Shown here: piece after piece, positions 33,117-40,956 of the stretch | Layout: each line of letters starts with the position of its first letter | Numbering within the stretch: the first letter of the stretch is position 1 | Assembly: GCA_963714455.1 (NCBI GenBank) | Contig: CAVQON010000006.1 | Location: 1 to 64,000, forward strand | From: CAVQGZ01 sp963714455 | Lineage (GTDB): Bacteria; Actinomycetota; Actinomycetes; Jiangellales; Jiangellaceae | Length of the DNA stretch: 64,000 bases | Reading direction: 5' to 3' | Notes under the pieces: generated by a model | What the model saw: only the letters and a program-made list of their open reading frames with translations | Told to the model about the DNA's origin: nothing | Database searches by the model: none | Position numbers and translations under genes: made by a program

Positions 33117-34172
33117 GTGTCCCGGCCTGCGCACCCGCTCGGCGCCCGTGCGGGCACCGGGTACGCCTTGGTGCTGCTGGCGGTGGCGTGCTTCGTCCTG
33201 AACGCCGGCGTCGCTCGCGTGGTGCTCACGAACGGCGTCAGCGCCACGGAGCTCTCCGCGATCCGCGCGGTCGGCACGGCCACGGTGCTGCTGCTCGTCG
33301 TGCTGCTCACCGGACGGCGGCACACGCTGCGCGTGCACCGCAGCGAGGTGGTGCCGATCGTCGCCTACGGCGTGATCGGGGTCGCCCTGCTGCACATGAC
33401 GTACTTCGTGGCGATCGAGCGCCTGCCCATCGGCCTCGCGCTGCTGCTGGAGTACCTCGCCCCCCTGCTCGTCGCCCTGTGGGTGCGCGTCGTTCGCCGC
33501 GAGCAGGTGCGCGCCACGCTGTGGCCGGCCCTCGGACTGAGCCTCACCGGGCTCGCGCTCGTCGCTCAGGTGGGCGGTGCGGCCACCGACCTCGACCCGA
33601 TCGGACTCGCCGCCGGTCTTGGCGCCGCGGTCTGCTTCGCCACCTACTTCTTGGTCGGCGAGCGTCTGGTGGTACATCGCGACCCGGTGTCGACCACCTT
33701 CTGGGGGTTCGTCGTTGCGTCCGTGCTGTGGAGCGTCGTCGTCGGCTGGTGGACACCGCTGGCCGACGCAGCCGGTCGGACGGCCACGCTGCCGCCGGCT
33801 CTCGGCTCGGTCACCGTGCCGCTCGTGCTGCTCGTCGCCTGGGTCGTGCTGCTCGGGACGCTCGTCCCGTTCGCCGCGGCCACCGCGGCTCTGCGTCACC
33901 TACCGGCGACGACGGTGACCGTCGTGGCCATCCTCGAGCCCGTGGGCGCAGCGCTGCTGGCGTGGTGGTGGTTCGACGAGAGCCTCAACGCCGCGCAGAT
34001 GCTCGGCGTCGCGCTCGTCCTCACGGGAATCGTGCTGGCGCTGCGGGCACGGCGCACGCGCGTCCCGACCTCCGCCGACCCCCTCGACGTCCCGGTGGAG
34101 GCCGGCGTCACGCTCAGACCGGACGAACCACCGCGACCGGGCACGTCGCGTGGTGCAGCACCCCGCGGCTGA
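33117..34172 (+). CDS. EamA/RhaT-family transporter (DMT superfamily)
   Basis: 351 residues from GTG 33117, with ten hydrophobic helices in two EamA repeats (about residues 10-130 and 150-300). Such proteins export amino acids or other metabolites. The start lies 42 bases from the divergent aminotransferase start. The C-terminal tail is hydrophilic (SADPLDVPVEAGVTLRPDEP) and overlaps the end of the convergent stress-protein gene by 59 bases. Confidence 0.87.
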   Translation: MSRPAHPLGARAGTGYALVLLAVACFVLNAGVARVVLTNGVSATELSAIRAVGTATVLLLVVLLTGRRHTLRVHRSEVVPIVAYGVIGVALLHMTYFVAIERLPIGLALLLEYLAPLLVALWVRVVRREQVRATLWPALGLSLTGLALVAQVGGAATDLDPIGLAAGLGAAVCFATYFLVGERLVVHRDPVSTTFWGFVVASVLWSVVVGWWTPLADAAGRTATLPPALGSVTVPLVLLVAWVVLLGTLVPFAAATAALRHLPATTVTVVAILEPVGAALLAWWWFDESLNAAQMLGVALVLTGIVLALRARRTRVPTSADPLDVPVEAGVTLRPDEPPRPGTSRGAAPRG

Positions 34173-34995
34173 CTGAGCCGAGCAGCAGCCCGGTGAACCC
34201 GCCGCGCCCGCGCGAGCCCACGACGAGCAGCGCCGCCTCCGCGCGCTTGGCCTCGCCGAGGAGGGCATCGACCGGGTGCCCGTCCGCGATCACGTCGGTC
34301 ACCTCGACGTCGGGGTACTTGCTGCGCCAGCCGGCCAGGCTCTCCGACACGGCCAGGCGCGCCTCGGTCTGTCGCGTCGCCGCCTCCGACAGCACGGCGT
34401 AGGCCTCGTCGACGAACGGGTCGGGCTGCGCCCACGCGTGGACGGCGACCAGGCCCTGGCGGCGCAGGGCCGCAGCCTGGAAGGCGAAGTCGATCGCCGA
34501 CTCCGACACCGACGAACCGTCGATGCCGACCACGACGGGGCCATAGCGCCATGCCCCGGTCGCGGTCGTCCCGCGTGTCACCACGACGGGCACGGTGGCG
34601 TGCGCGGCGACCGCGATGGACGACGAGCCCAGCATCAGTCGGGCGAACCCGCCCCGCCCATGGCTGCCGACCACCAGCATGGCTGCGTCCTTGCCCTGGT
34701 CGAGCAGCACGCGACCGGCAGGCCCGAGCACCAGGGCGCCGTCGACGTCCACGTCAGGGGCCCACTCCTGGGCCTTCGAGACCGCCTCGGCCAGCACGGC
34801 TTCGGCACCCTCGCGCACCAGGTCGACCGACGCCGGCACCGGGACGTACCCCGGCACCGGAACCTCCCAGGCGTGCACCAGCCGCAGCGCTCGACGCTCG
34901 TGGTGCGCCTCGTGCGCCGCCCAGGCCAGACCGACCTCGGACTCCTCAGACCCGTCGACGCCGACGACGACGGGGCTGCCTGCCAGCATGCTCAT
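34114..34995 (-). CDS. Tandem-domain universal stress protein
   Basis: 293 residues from ATG 34995 with GGAGGTG at good spacing. Two USP domains in tandem, each with the ATP-binding G-2x-G-9x-G(S/T) signature: GSHGRGGFARLMLGSSS and GSRGRGGFTGLLLGSVS. This is the two-domain type found in mycobacterial dormancy regulons next to DevR/DevS. A near-perfect DosR box lies 73 bases upstream. The 3' end overlaps the EamA gene. Confidence 0.92.
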   Translation of the reverse strand: MSMLAGSPVVVGVDGSEESEVGLAWAAHEAHHERRALRLVHAWEVPVPGYVPVPASVDLVREGAEAVLAEAVSKAQEWAPDVDVDGALVLGPAGRVLLDQGKDAAMLVVGSHGRGGFARLMLGSSSIAVAAHATVPVVVTRGTTATGAWRYGPVVVGIDGSSVSESAIDFAFQAAALRRQGLVAVHAWAQPDPFVDEAYAVLSEAATRQTEARLAVSESLAGWRSKYPDVEVTDVIADGHPVDALLGEAKRAEAALLVVGSRGRGGFTGLLLGSVSRGVLHHATCPVAVVRPV

Positions 34996-35067
34996 CAGAC
35001 ACCTCCTCGGTGCCCTTTCATCGTCGCCTACCACCGCTGACCAGCACATCGGCCCATGCCCCGGCAA

Positions 35068-35087
35068 GAGGGGACCTAAGTCCCTCT
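35068..35087. promoter_or_regulatory. DosR/DevR box between stress protein and devS
   Basis: GAGGGGACCTAAGTCCCTCT matches the mycobacterial DosR consensus (TTSGGGACTWWAGTCCCSAA) at GGGAC and GTCCC with the right 4-base spacer, and is nearly palindromic over 20 bases. It is 73 bases from the stress-protein start on the minus strand and 69 bases from devS on the plus strand, so it could serve either or both. Confidence 0.8.
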
Positions 35088-35155
35088 GCTTGGACGTCAC
35101 GTCGGTCGCCAGGGCGCCCCTTCCGTCCGTGCGCCCTCGTCCATACGATGCGCCC

Positions 35156-36787
35156 GTGCCCGTCCGACCCGCTCCGTCCCGACCCGCAGGTTCCGGCGAG
35201 GCGAACAGCACCGCAGGGGAGGACGACCTGTCCGGCGACTCCGTCGCAGATCACGCCGGCCCCGACCAGGGGCTGGCGGCGCTGCTGACCGAGGTGATGC
35301 GCCTCGGCTCCGACCTCGACCTCGACAGCGTTCTCGAACGGGTGACCGCGGCGGCCTGCCGGCTGACCGGCGCCCGGTACGCCGCGCTCGGCGTGCTCGC
35401 CCCCGACGGGTCGCTCTCCCGTTTCCACACCCACGGCATGACCGAGCAGGAGCGCGCCGCCCTCGGCTCCCCGCCCCAGGGGCTCGGTGTGCTCGGCGTG
35501 CTGGTGACCGACCCCCGCCCGCTGCGCCTGGACGACATCTCCGCGCACGCCCGGTCGGTCGGCTTCCCCCCGGGCCACCCGCGCATGACGACGTTCCTCG
35601 GCGTCCCGATCGAGATCGGGTCGCAGGTCTACGGCAACCTGTACCTCACCGAGAAGCCGGTGCCGTTCACCGACGACGACGAGCGCACCGTGATCGCGCT
35701 GGCCGCTGCGGCGGGCACCGCGATCACCAACGCCCGCCGGTTCTCCGACTCCGAGCGCCGCCGCACCTGGGTCGAGGCGAGTGCGGAGATCACGACGGCG
35801 CTGCTCGGGCGCATCCAGGCCGGCGCCGCCGTCTCGTTGGTCGTGCGGCGTGCCCGTGAGCTGTCCGACGCCGACGCCGCCGCACTGGCGGTCGAGGACG
35901 ACGACGGGCGCCTCGTGGTCGGCGTGGTCGAGGGGGCCGACCTCGAGGGGCTTCACCCCGGGGCGCTGCTCAGCAGCACCGGACGGCTGCCACCTGGTCT
36001 CGGCTACCCGGTGATCAGCGTCCCGTTCACGGCTCCCGCCGGAGCCGAAGGACGTCTCGTGCTGGCCTGGGAGACCGCGACCTCACGCGACAACGCCCAC
36101 GTCTCGTCCGAGGCCGTGCGCGGGTTCGCTGCGCAGGCGGCGCTGGCACTGGACCGGGTGCAGGCCGAGGAGGACCGGGCCGAGCTCGCGGTGCTGGCCG
36201 ACCGCGACCGCATCGCCCGCGACCTGCACGACCTGGTGATCCAGCGGCTGTTCGCGACCGGGCTCGCCCTGCAGGGTGCGTCACGCATGACGGTGCGCCC
36301 CGAGGTCAGCGAGCGCGTCGAGGCGGCCATCGAAGACCTGGACGTGACGATCCGCGACATCCGAGCGACGATCTTCAGCCTGCACCGCCGTCCCGGCACC
36401 GACGACCTGCGCGGCGAGCTGCTCGACCTCGTGTCCGAGGCAGCAGCCAAGCTCGGCATCGTGCCGGCCCTGGCTCTGGAGGGTCCGGTCGACTCAGCCA
36501 TCCCCCTGGACGTCCGCCCGCACCTCATAGCCGTGCTCTCCGAGGCGCTGGCCAACGCGGCGCGGCACGCCGAGGCGGCGCGCGTCAACGTCAAGGTCGC
36601 CGTGCGTGACGGCGAGATCGCCGTCAGCGTGCAGGACGACGGCAAGGGCCTGCCCGACACGGTTCAGGAGAGCGGGCTGCGCAACCTGCGCGCACGCGCC
36701 GGCGAGCTCGGCGGCAGCATGCAGCTGCGCGCGGCCGAGGGCGGGGGCACCCGGCTGGTCTGGCGCGTTCCCCTGGGGCTCGGCTAG
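35156..36787 (+). CDS. devS: DevS/DosS-like heme GAF sensor histidine kinase
   Basis: 543 residues from GTG 35156. Order: GAF-A (about 40-190), GAF-B (about 205-335), HisKA_3 with RDRIARDLHDLVIQRLF (phospho-accepting H358), HATPase. GAF-A contains GFPPGHPRMTTFLGVPIE, where H141 matches the proximal heme ligand H149 of mycobacterial DevS, so sensing of O2, NO, CO or redox is likely. It faces devR tail to tail, 5 bases apart, instead of following it in one operon. Confidence 0.9.
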   Translation: MPVRPAPSRPAGSGEANSTAGEDDLSGDSVADHAGPDQGLAALLTEVMRLGSDLDLDSVLERVTAAACRLTGARYAALGVLAPDGSLSRFHTHGMTEQERAALGSPPQGLGVLGVLVTDPRPLRLDDISAHARSVGFPPGHPRMTTFLGVPIEIGSQVYGNLYLTEKPVPFTDDDERTVIALAAAAGTAITNARRFSDSERRRTWVEASAEITTALLGRIQAGAAVSLVVRRARELSDADAAALAVEDDDGRLVVGVVEGADLEGLHPGALLSSTGRLPPGLGYPVISVPFTAPAGAEGRLVLAWETATSRDNAHVSSEAVRGFAAQAALALDRVQAEEDRAELAVLADRDRIARDLHDLVIQRLFATGLALQGASRMTVRPEVSERVEAAIEDLDVTIRDIRATIFSLHRRPGTDDLRGELLDLVSEAAAKLGIVPALALEGPVDSAIPLDVRPHLIAVLSEALANAARHAEAARVNVKVAVRDGEIAVSVQDDGKGLPDTVQESGLRNLRARAGELGGSMQLRAAEGGGTRLVWRVPLGLG

Positions 36788-36792
36788 GTCGG

Positions 36793-37518
36793 CTACGGCT
36801 CCTGGCGCAGCAGGCGCGAGGCGAGCACGGCCGCCTGCGTCCGCCGCTCCAGCCCGAGCTTGGCGAGCAGGCTCGACACGTAGTTCTTGACGGTCTTCTC
36901 CGCCAGGAACATGCGCTCGGCGATCTGCCGGTTCGTGAGGCCCTCGGCGATGAGCGCCAAGATGCGCCGCTCCTGCTCGGTCAGCGACTCCAGCTCGGCC
37001 GGGGTGCTGCGTCCGTTGCGCACCCGCTCCAGCACCCGGGCGGTGACGGCGGGGTCGAGCAGCGACTTGCCGTCGGCCACGTGGCGAACGGCGTCGACCA
37101 GGTCGGAGCCCTTGACCTGCTTGAGCACATAGCCGGCCGCGCCGGCCAAGATGGCGGCGAACAGCGCCTCGTCGTCGTCGTAGGACGTGAGGATCAGCGC
37201 GTTGATGCTGGGGTCGACGCTGCGGATGTCGCGGCACACGTCGATGCCGCTGCCGTCGGGCAGCCTGGCGTCGAGGATCGCCACGTTCGGCCGCAGCGCC
37301 GGGATGCGGCGAGCGGCCTCCTTGGCAAGACCGGACTCGCCGACGACGGCGATGTCGGGCTCCGCCTCCAGCAGGTCGTGAAGGCCCCGGCGCACCAGCT
37401 CGTGGTCGTCGAGGAGAAACACGCGAATCTGCTCACTGGTCGCCTCGTCGGGCGACTCCGAGGCAGCGCGGTCAGCGGCAGTGAAGTCGGCGGAAGGGCC
37501 GGCGGAGGGGTCGGTCAC
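36793..37518 (-). CDS. devR: DevR/DosR-like NarL-family response regulator
   Basis: 241 residues from GTG 37518, about 25 longer at the N-terminus than mycobacterial DevR. Receiver: LLDDHELVRRGLHDLLEAEP, phospho-acceptor D83 (AILDARLPDGSG), T111-S112, K133. LuxR-type helix-turn-helix: TEQERRILALIAEGLTNRQI then FLAEKTVKNYVSSLLAKLGL, close to the DevR recognition helix. It would bind the DosR boxes found at 35068, 37547 and possibly 51741. The divergent Acg-like gene shares its promoter region. Confidence 0.92.
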   Translation of the reverse strand: MTDPSAGPSADFTAADRAASESPDEATSEQIRVFLLDDHELVRRGLHDLLEAEPDIAVVGESGLAKEAARRIPALRPNVAILDARLPDGSGIDVCRDIRSVDPSINALILTSYDDDEALFAAILAGAAGYVLKQVKGSDLVDAVRHVADGKSLLDPAVTARVLERVRNGRSTPAELESLTEQERRILALIAEGLTNRQIAERMFLAEKTVKNYVSSLLAKLGLERRTQAAVLASRLLRQEP

Positions 37519-37546
37519 GCGGTGATTGTCCCGTACTCCCCGGCCC

Positions 37547-37566
37547 GTGGGGACCTTCGACCCTCC
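37547..37566. promoter_or_regulatory. DosR/DevR box between devR and the Acg-like gene
   Basis: GTGGGGACCTTCGACCCTCC matches GGGAC-N4-GNCCC of the DosR consensus with one mismatch in the second half site. It lies 34 bases from the Acg-like GTG on the plus strand and 28 bases from the devR start on the minus strand, suggesting autoregulation plus control of the nitroreductase. Confidence 0.65.
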
Positions 37567-37600
37567 CAAGTAGTGGGGCAAGGATCGGATCGTCCTACTC

Positions 37601-38578
37601 GTGACTACCAGCCTCGTGGACGCCGACGCACGCGCGGTCGTCGAGGCGGCGACCCGTGCGCCGAGCGTCCTCAACACCCAGCCCTGGCGTTGGGACGTCT
37701 CCGCCGACGAGCACGGGACGCTGTTCGAGCTCTTCGCCGACTCCGCCCGAGTGCTGCGCGTGACCGATCCACTGGGTCGGTTCTTGGTGATCTCGTGCGG
37801 CTCCGGCCTGTTCAACGCACGGCTGGCCCTGCGCACGCAGTCCCTGGAACCGCTGGTGCGCCTGGCCCCTGACCCGCACGACCCGCGGCTGCTCGCCCGC
37901 GTCACCGCCACGCCGGGCACGCCCCCGACTCCGCAGGAGCGCTGGCTGCACGGCGCCATCCCGGAGCGGCACACCAACCGTGGCCCGTTCCACAACCGGC
38001 AGCTCGGCTCGGGACTCGTCAACCGCATCGTCGACGCTGCCTCGGCCGAGGGTGCCGTGCTGAGCGTGCTCGACTCCGGCGCGGCTCAGCGCGTGCTCGA
38101 GATCGCCGACCAGGCGGCCACCGAGATCGCACGCGACGGACGTCGCCACGACGAGCTGAGCAGCTGGGTGCGGCCCCGTCCGGGCACCGACGGCATCCCG
38201 GCGCAGGCGATGGCGCGCCCGACGACGAACGGGCACCAGGGTGTGCGCGACTTCGACCCCGACCACGCGTTGCCGATCGACGACACCGGCGAGTTCGAGG
38301 TGGAACCGACGATCGCGGTGCTGTCCACCTACGGCGACAGCCGCACCGACTGGCTGCGCGCCGGCCAGGCCCTGCAGCGGGTGCTGCTGGAGGCCACGTT
38401 GGACGGTGTGCAGGCGTCGTTCCGCAACGAGCCCCTGGAGATGCTGGCCCACCGGTGGCGGGTGCGCGACGCCACCACCGGGTTCGGCCACCCGCAGATG
38501 GTGATGAGGCTGGGCTTCGGCGACCCCACCGTGTCGGCAGCCCGGCGCTCGGTCGACGAGGTTCTCGACCGGCGATGA
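37601..38578 (+). CDS. Acg-family FMN nitroreductase-like protein
   Basis: 325 residues from GTG 37601. The Acg family is a nitroreductase-like fold with a tandem half-site lid, often induced under hypoxia through DosR and thought to sequester FMN. The start ATRAPSVLNTQPWRW, the RHTNRGPF segment and EVEPTIAVLSTYGDSRTDWL with GFGHPQMVMRLGFG match Mycobacterium Rv2032-type proteins. It stands behind a DosR box and overlaps the phosphatase gene by ATGA. Confidence 0.88.
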   Translation: MTTSLVDADARAVVEAATRAPSVLNTQPWRWDVSADEHGTLFELFADSARVLRVTDPLGRFLVISCGSGLFNARLALRTQSLEPLVRLAPDPHDPRLLARVTATPGTPPTPQERWLHGAIPERHTNRGPFHNRQLGSGLVNRIVDAASAEGAVLSVLDSGAAQRVLEIADQAATEIARDGRRHDELSSWVRPRPGTDGIPAQAMARPTTNGHQGVRDFDPDHALPIDDTGEFEVEPTIAVLSTYGDSRTDWLRAGQALQRVLLEATLDGVQASFRNEPLEMLAHRWRVRDATTGFGHPQMVMRLGFGDPTVSAARRSVDEVLDRR

Positions 38579-39105
38579 GCCTGCCGCCGGCCGCCGGCTC
38601 GCCCTACCGGGTGAGCATGGTGTGCCTGGGCAACATCTGCCGCTCCCCGATGGCCGAGGCCGTCCTGCGCCATCGTGTGGACGAGGCGGGGCTGGGCGAC
38701 CTGGTCGACGTCGACTCCGGCGGCACCGGGTCGTGGCACCTGGGCGAGGCCGCCGACCCCCGGGCCCGCGACGCCCTGGCGCGGCGCGGCTACGACGGTG
38801 ACTCCCACCGGGCGCGGCAGGTCGGCGCCGCGTGGTTCGACGAGCGCGACCTGCTGCTGGTGATGGACGAGGACAACCTGCGCACGATGCGTCGCCTGGC
38901 CCCCGACCCCGCCGCGGCACAGCGCGTGGTGCTGCTGCGCAGCTTCGACCCGTTGGCCGACGGCGCGGGCCAGCTGAACGTCCCTGACCCCTACTACGGC
39001 GACGAGGCGGAGTTCGACGCGGGCCTGGACATCATCGAGCGCTCGGTCGCCGGGCTGCTCCCGTTGCTCGCGGCCCACGTCGACGGGGCCGACTCGTCCC
39101 GGTGA
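38575..39105 (+). CDS. Low-molecular-weight protein tyrosine phosphatase
   Basis: 176 residues from ATG 38575, which overlaps the preceding stop (ATGA). Active-site P-loop is CLGNICRSP (nucleophile C17, R23) and the general acid lies in VPDPYYG. Cytoplasmic; removes phosphate from tyrosine on proteins. It is the second gene of an apparent Acg-phosphatase-kinase chain with overlapping start/stop codons. Confidence 0.92.
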   Translation: MSLPPAAGSPYRVSMVCLGNICRSPMAEAVLRHRVDEAGLGDLVDVDSGGTGSWHLGEAADPRARDALARRGYDGDSHRARQVGAAWFDERDLLLVMDEDNLRTMRRLAPDPAAAQRVVLLRSFDPLADGAGQLNVPDPYYGDEAEFDAGLDIIERSVAGLLPLLAAHVDGADSSR

Positions 39106-39851
39106 GCCCACCGGACACGTTCGTCAAGCGCGACCCAGCGGCCCCGGACGGGTTCTTCGAGTGCGAGGCACGTGGGCTGGCGTGGCTGGCCGAGGCCGAG
39201 GGCGGCGTGCCCGTGGTGGCGGTGCGGCACGTGGACCGGTCGCAGATCGTGCTCGACCGGCTGAGACCCGCCTCCCCGACGCGCGCGCAGGCGCAGCAGC
39301 TCGGGCACCGCCTCGCCCGCACCCACGCTGCCGGGTCTGCGGTGTGGGGCCGGGACGACGGCGACGGCTTCATCGGCCCGCTCCCGTTGCCCAACGGCCC
39401 CTACCCGTCGTTCACCGACCTCTGGTGGAGCGGACGCATCGCGCCATACCTGCGCCGGGCCGTCGATCGTGGCCTGCTGAGCACCTCGGACGCCGATGCC
39501 GTCGAGCGCGTCGTCGCGGCGCACGGCCCGCACGCGGCCGTGCCCGCGCCTGCCCGGGTGCACGGCGACCTCTGGTCGGGCAACGTCGTCTGGACTGCCG
39601 GCGGGGCCGTTCTGGTCGACGGCGGCGCGGCGCACGGCGGCCACCCGGAGGCCGACCTGGCGATGCTTGCGCTGTTCGGCCTGCCCTACCTCACCGACGT
39701 GCGCGACGCCTACCACGCCGCCTCGCCCCTGGCGCCGGGATGGGACGAGCGGGTGCCGTTCTTCTGGTTGCACCCGTTGCTCGTGCACGTCGTTCTGTTC
39801 GGCGGCGGGTACGTCGGCCAGACGCGACGAGCGGTCGCCGCGCTCGCCTGA
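39102..39851 (+). CDS. Fructosamine kinase family protein
   Basis: 249 residues from GTG 39102 overlapping the phosphatase stop (GTGA). Aminoglycoside-phosphotransferase-like fold with HGDLWSGN (catalytic loop) and a metal-binding segment VDGGAAHGGHPEADLAML; the usual DPAVYYGHREAD is altered to DGGAAHGGHPEAD. These enzymes phosphorylate ketosamines on glycated proteins so that they decompose. Coupled to the phosphatase gene. Confidence 0.87.
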   Translation: MSPPDTFVKRDPAAPDGFFECEARGLAWLAEAEGGVPVVAVRHVDRSQIVLDRLRPASPTRAQAQQLGHRLARTHAAGSAVWGRDDGDGFIGPLPLPNGPYPSFTDLWWSGRIAPYLRRAVDRGLLSTSDADAVERVVAAHGPHAAVPAPARVHGDLWSGNVVWTAGGAVLVDGGAAHGGHPEADLAMLALFGLPYLTDVRDAYHAASPLAPGWDERVPFFWLHPLLVHVVLFGGGYVGQTRRAVAALA

Positions 39852-39932
39852 ACGGACGGTCCCGGGCGAGATGGGCACCCCAGCACGACGAACCCGCGCG
39901 CAATACCGGAATCACGTTGCTACCGTCTGCTG

Positions 39933-40238
39933 GTGGCCGACAGCTGGACGTTTCTCACGAATCACGCTCACGTCCTGCTCTGCATCGCGCGCGACCCCGA
40001 CATCAGGCTGCGCGACATCGCCGCACGCGTGGGCATCACCGAGCGGGCGGCCCAGAAGATCGTCCACGACCTCGCCGACTTCGAGTACGTCGACGTCACC
40101 CGGGTGGGCCGGCGCAACCGCTACCGGCTGCTGTCGGGTGGTCGCTTCCGCCACCCGCTCGAGGCCGAGCGCGAGGTGGCCGACCTGCTCGCGCTGTTCG
40201 TCCCCACCGAGAACCTCGGCGTACCGTCGAACGGCTAG
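39933..40238 (+). CDS. MarR-like winged-helix transcriptional regulator
   Basis: 101 residues from GTG 39933. Helix-turn-helix RLRDIAARVGITERAAQKIV and wing DVTRVGRRNRYRLLSG are clear; the C-terminal helix is short. Its target is unknown. It converges on the VOC-domain gene and shares the CTAG stop overlap (40235-40238). Confidence 0.8.
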   Translation: MADSWTFLTNHAHVLLCIARDPDIRLRDIAARVGITERAAQKIVHDLADFEYVDVTRVGRRNRYRLLSGGRFRHPLEAEREVADLLALFVPTENLGVPSNG

Positions 40239-40873
40239 ATGCGCACCGTGCCGTCCGGTGTCGTGAAGTGTGCGGCAAGCAAGCCAGGGGTTCCGTGCGG
40301 GGCCAGCCACTCGACCTGGACGTCGTCGAGGGGATGACTCTCCGGCTCGCCGAGCCAGTCGGCCAGTCGCTGCGGGTCGCCGGCGATGTCGAGCCGCGAC
40401 AGCCCGACCTGGGCCGTCGCGTTGGTGCTCGGGTGCAGTGACTCGTCGATCTCCCACGAGATGAAGAACGGCAGCTGCGGGTCGTTGATCAGACCGGTGA
40501 CGCCGATCTGCTTCCAGAACAGCTCCGTCCCGTCCGGACGTGTGCGGTGGCCCTGGTAGGCGGCGCGGCCGAGACGCTGCTCGACCGGCGCGATGTCGCC
40601 GACGGCGACGACCCATCCCAGCCACCCGCCACCCTCGGCCGATCGTGCCCGGACGGCCTGCCCGAAGGGCATCTTGTCGACCGCAGGATGGTCCAGCACC
40701 TCGACGACCTCGAGGTAGTGACCGTTGGCGAGCGGAAGGATCTTGTTGCGGGTTCCGAAGCCGGGATGGACCCCGCCATCGATGAACTCCGCACGCAGCG
40801 CGGCGGCGAGCCGCGACGCAGTCGCCGCCAGCCCGTCCGGCTCTGCCGCGTACACGACGTGGTCCAGGCGCAT
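40235..40873 (-). CDS. VOC/glyoxalase-like protein
   Basis: 212 residues, N-terminus MRLDHVVYAAEPDGLAATAS with a long glyoxalase-like fold (NKILPLANGHYLEVVEVLDH; GTELFWKQIGVTGLINDPQL). The conserved H of the first strand and E of YLEVVE may hold a metal. Substrate unknown. Divergent from the acyltransferase gene; a palindrome lies between them. Confidence 0.8.
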   Translation of the reverse strand: MRLDHVVYAAEPDGLAATASRLAAALRAEFIDGGVHPGFGTRNKILPLANGHYLEVVEVLDHPAVDKMPFGQAVRARSAEGGGWLGWVVAVGDIAPVEQRLGRAAYQGHRTRPDGTELFWKQIGVTGLINDPQLPFFISWEIDESLHPSTNATAQVGLSRLDIAGDPQRLADWLGEPESHPLDDVQVEWLAPHGTPGLLAAHFTTPDGTVRI

Positions 40874-40900
40874 GGCGACATAGAAGCAGCAAGCACCCCG

Positions 40901-40916
40901 CCCCGGGTAACCGGGG
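40901..40916. promoter_or_regulatory. Perfect palindrome between divergent genes
   Basis: CCCCGGGTAACCGGGG is a 6-bp-arm palindrome with a four-base centre, in the 83-base divergent space between the VOC-domain and acyltransferase genes. It could be an operator; no regulator is assignable. Confidence 0.3.
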
Positions 40917-40956
40917 TCACACGGCGGGTAGACCCGGCGCCCTCTACCGTGCGCCC

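Noticed and set aside
32013..33899. 628-residue version of the aminotransferase
   Set aside because: The extra N-terminal part is antisense to the EamA gene and has no coding signature; the enzyme starts at GTG 33074.
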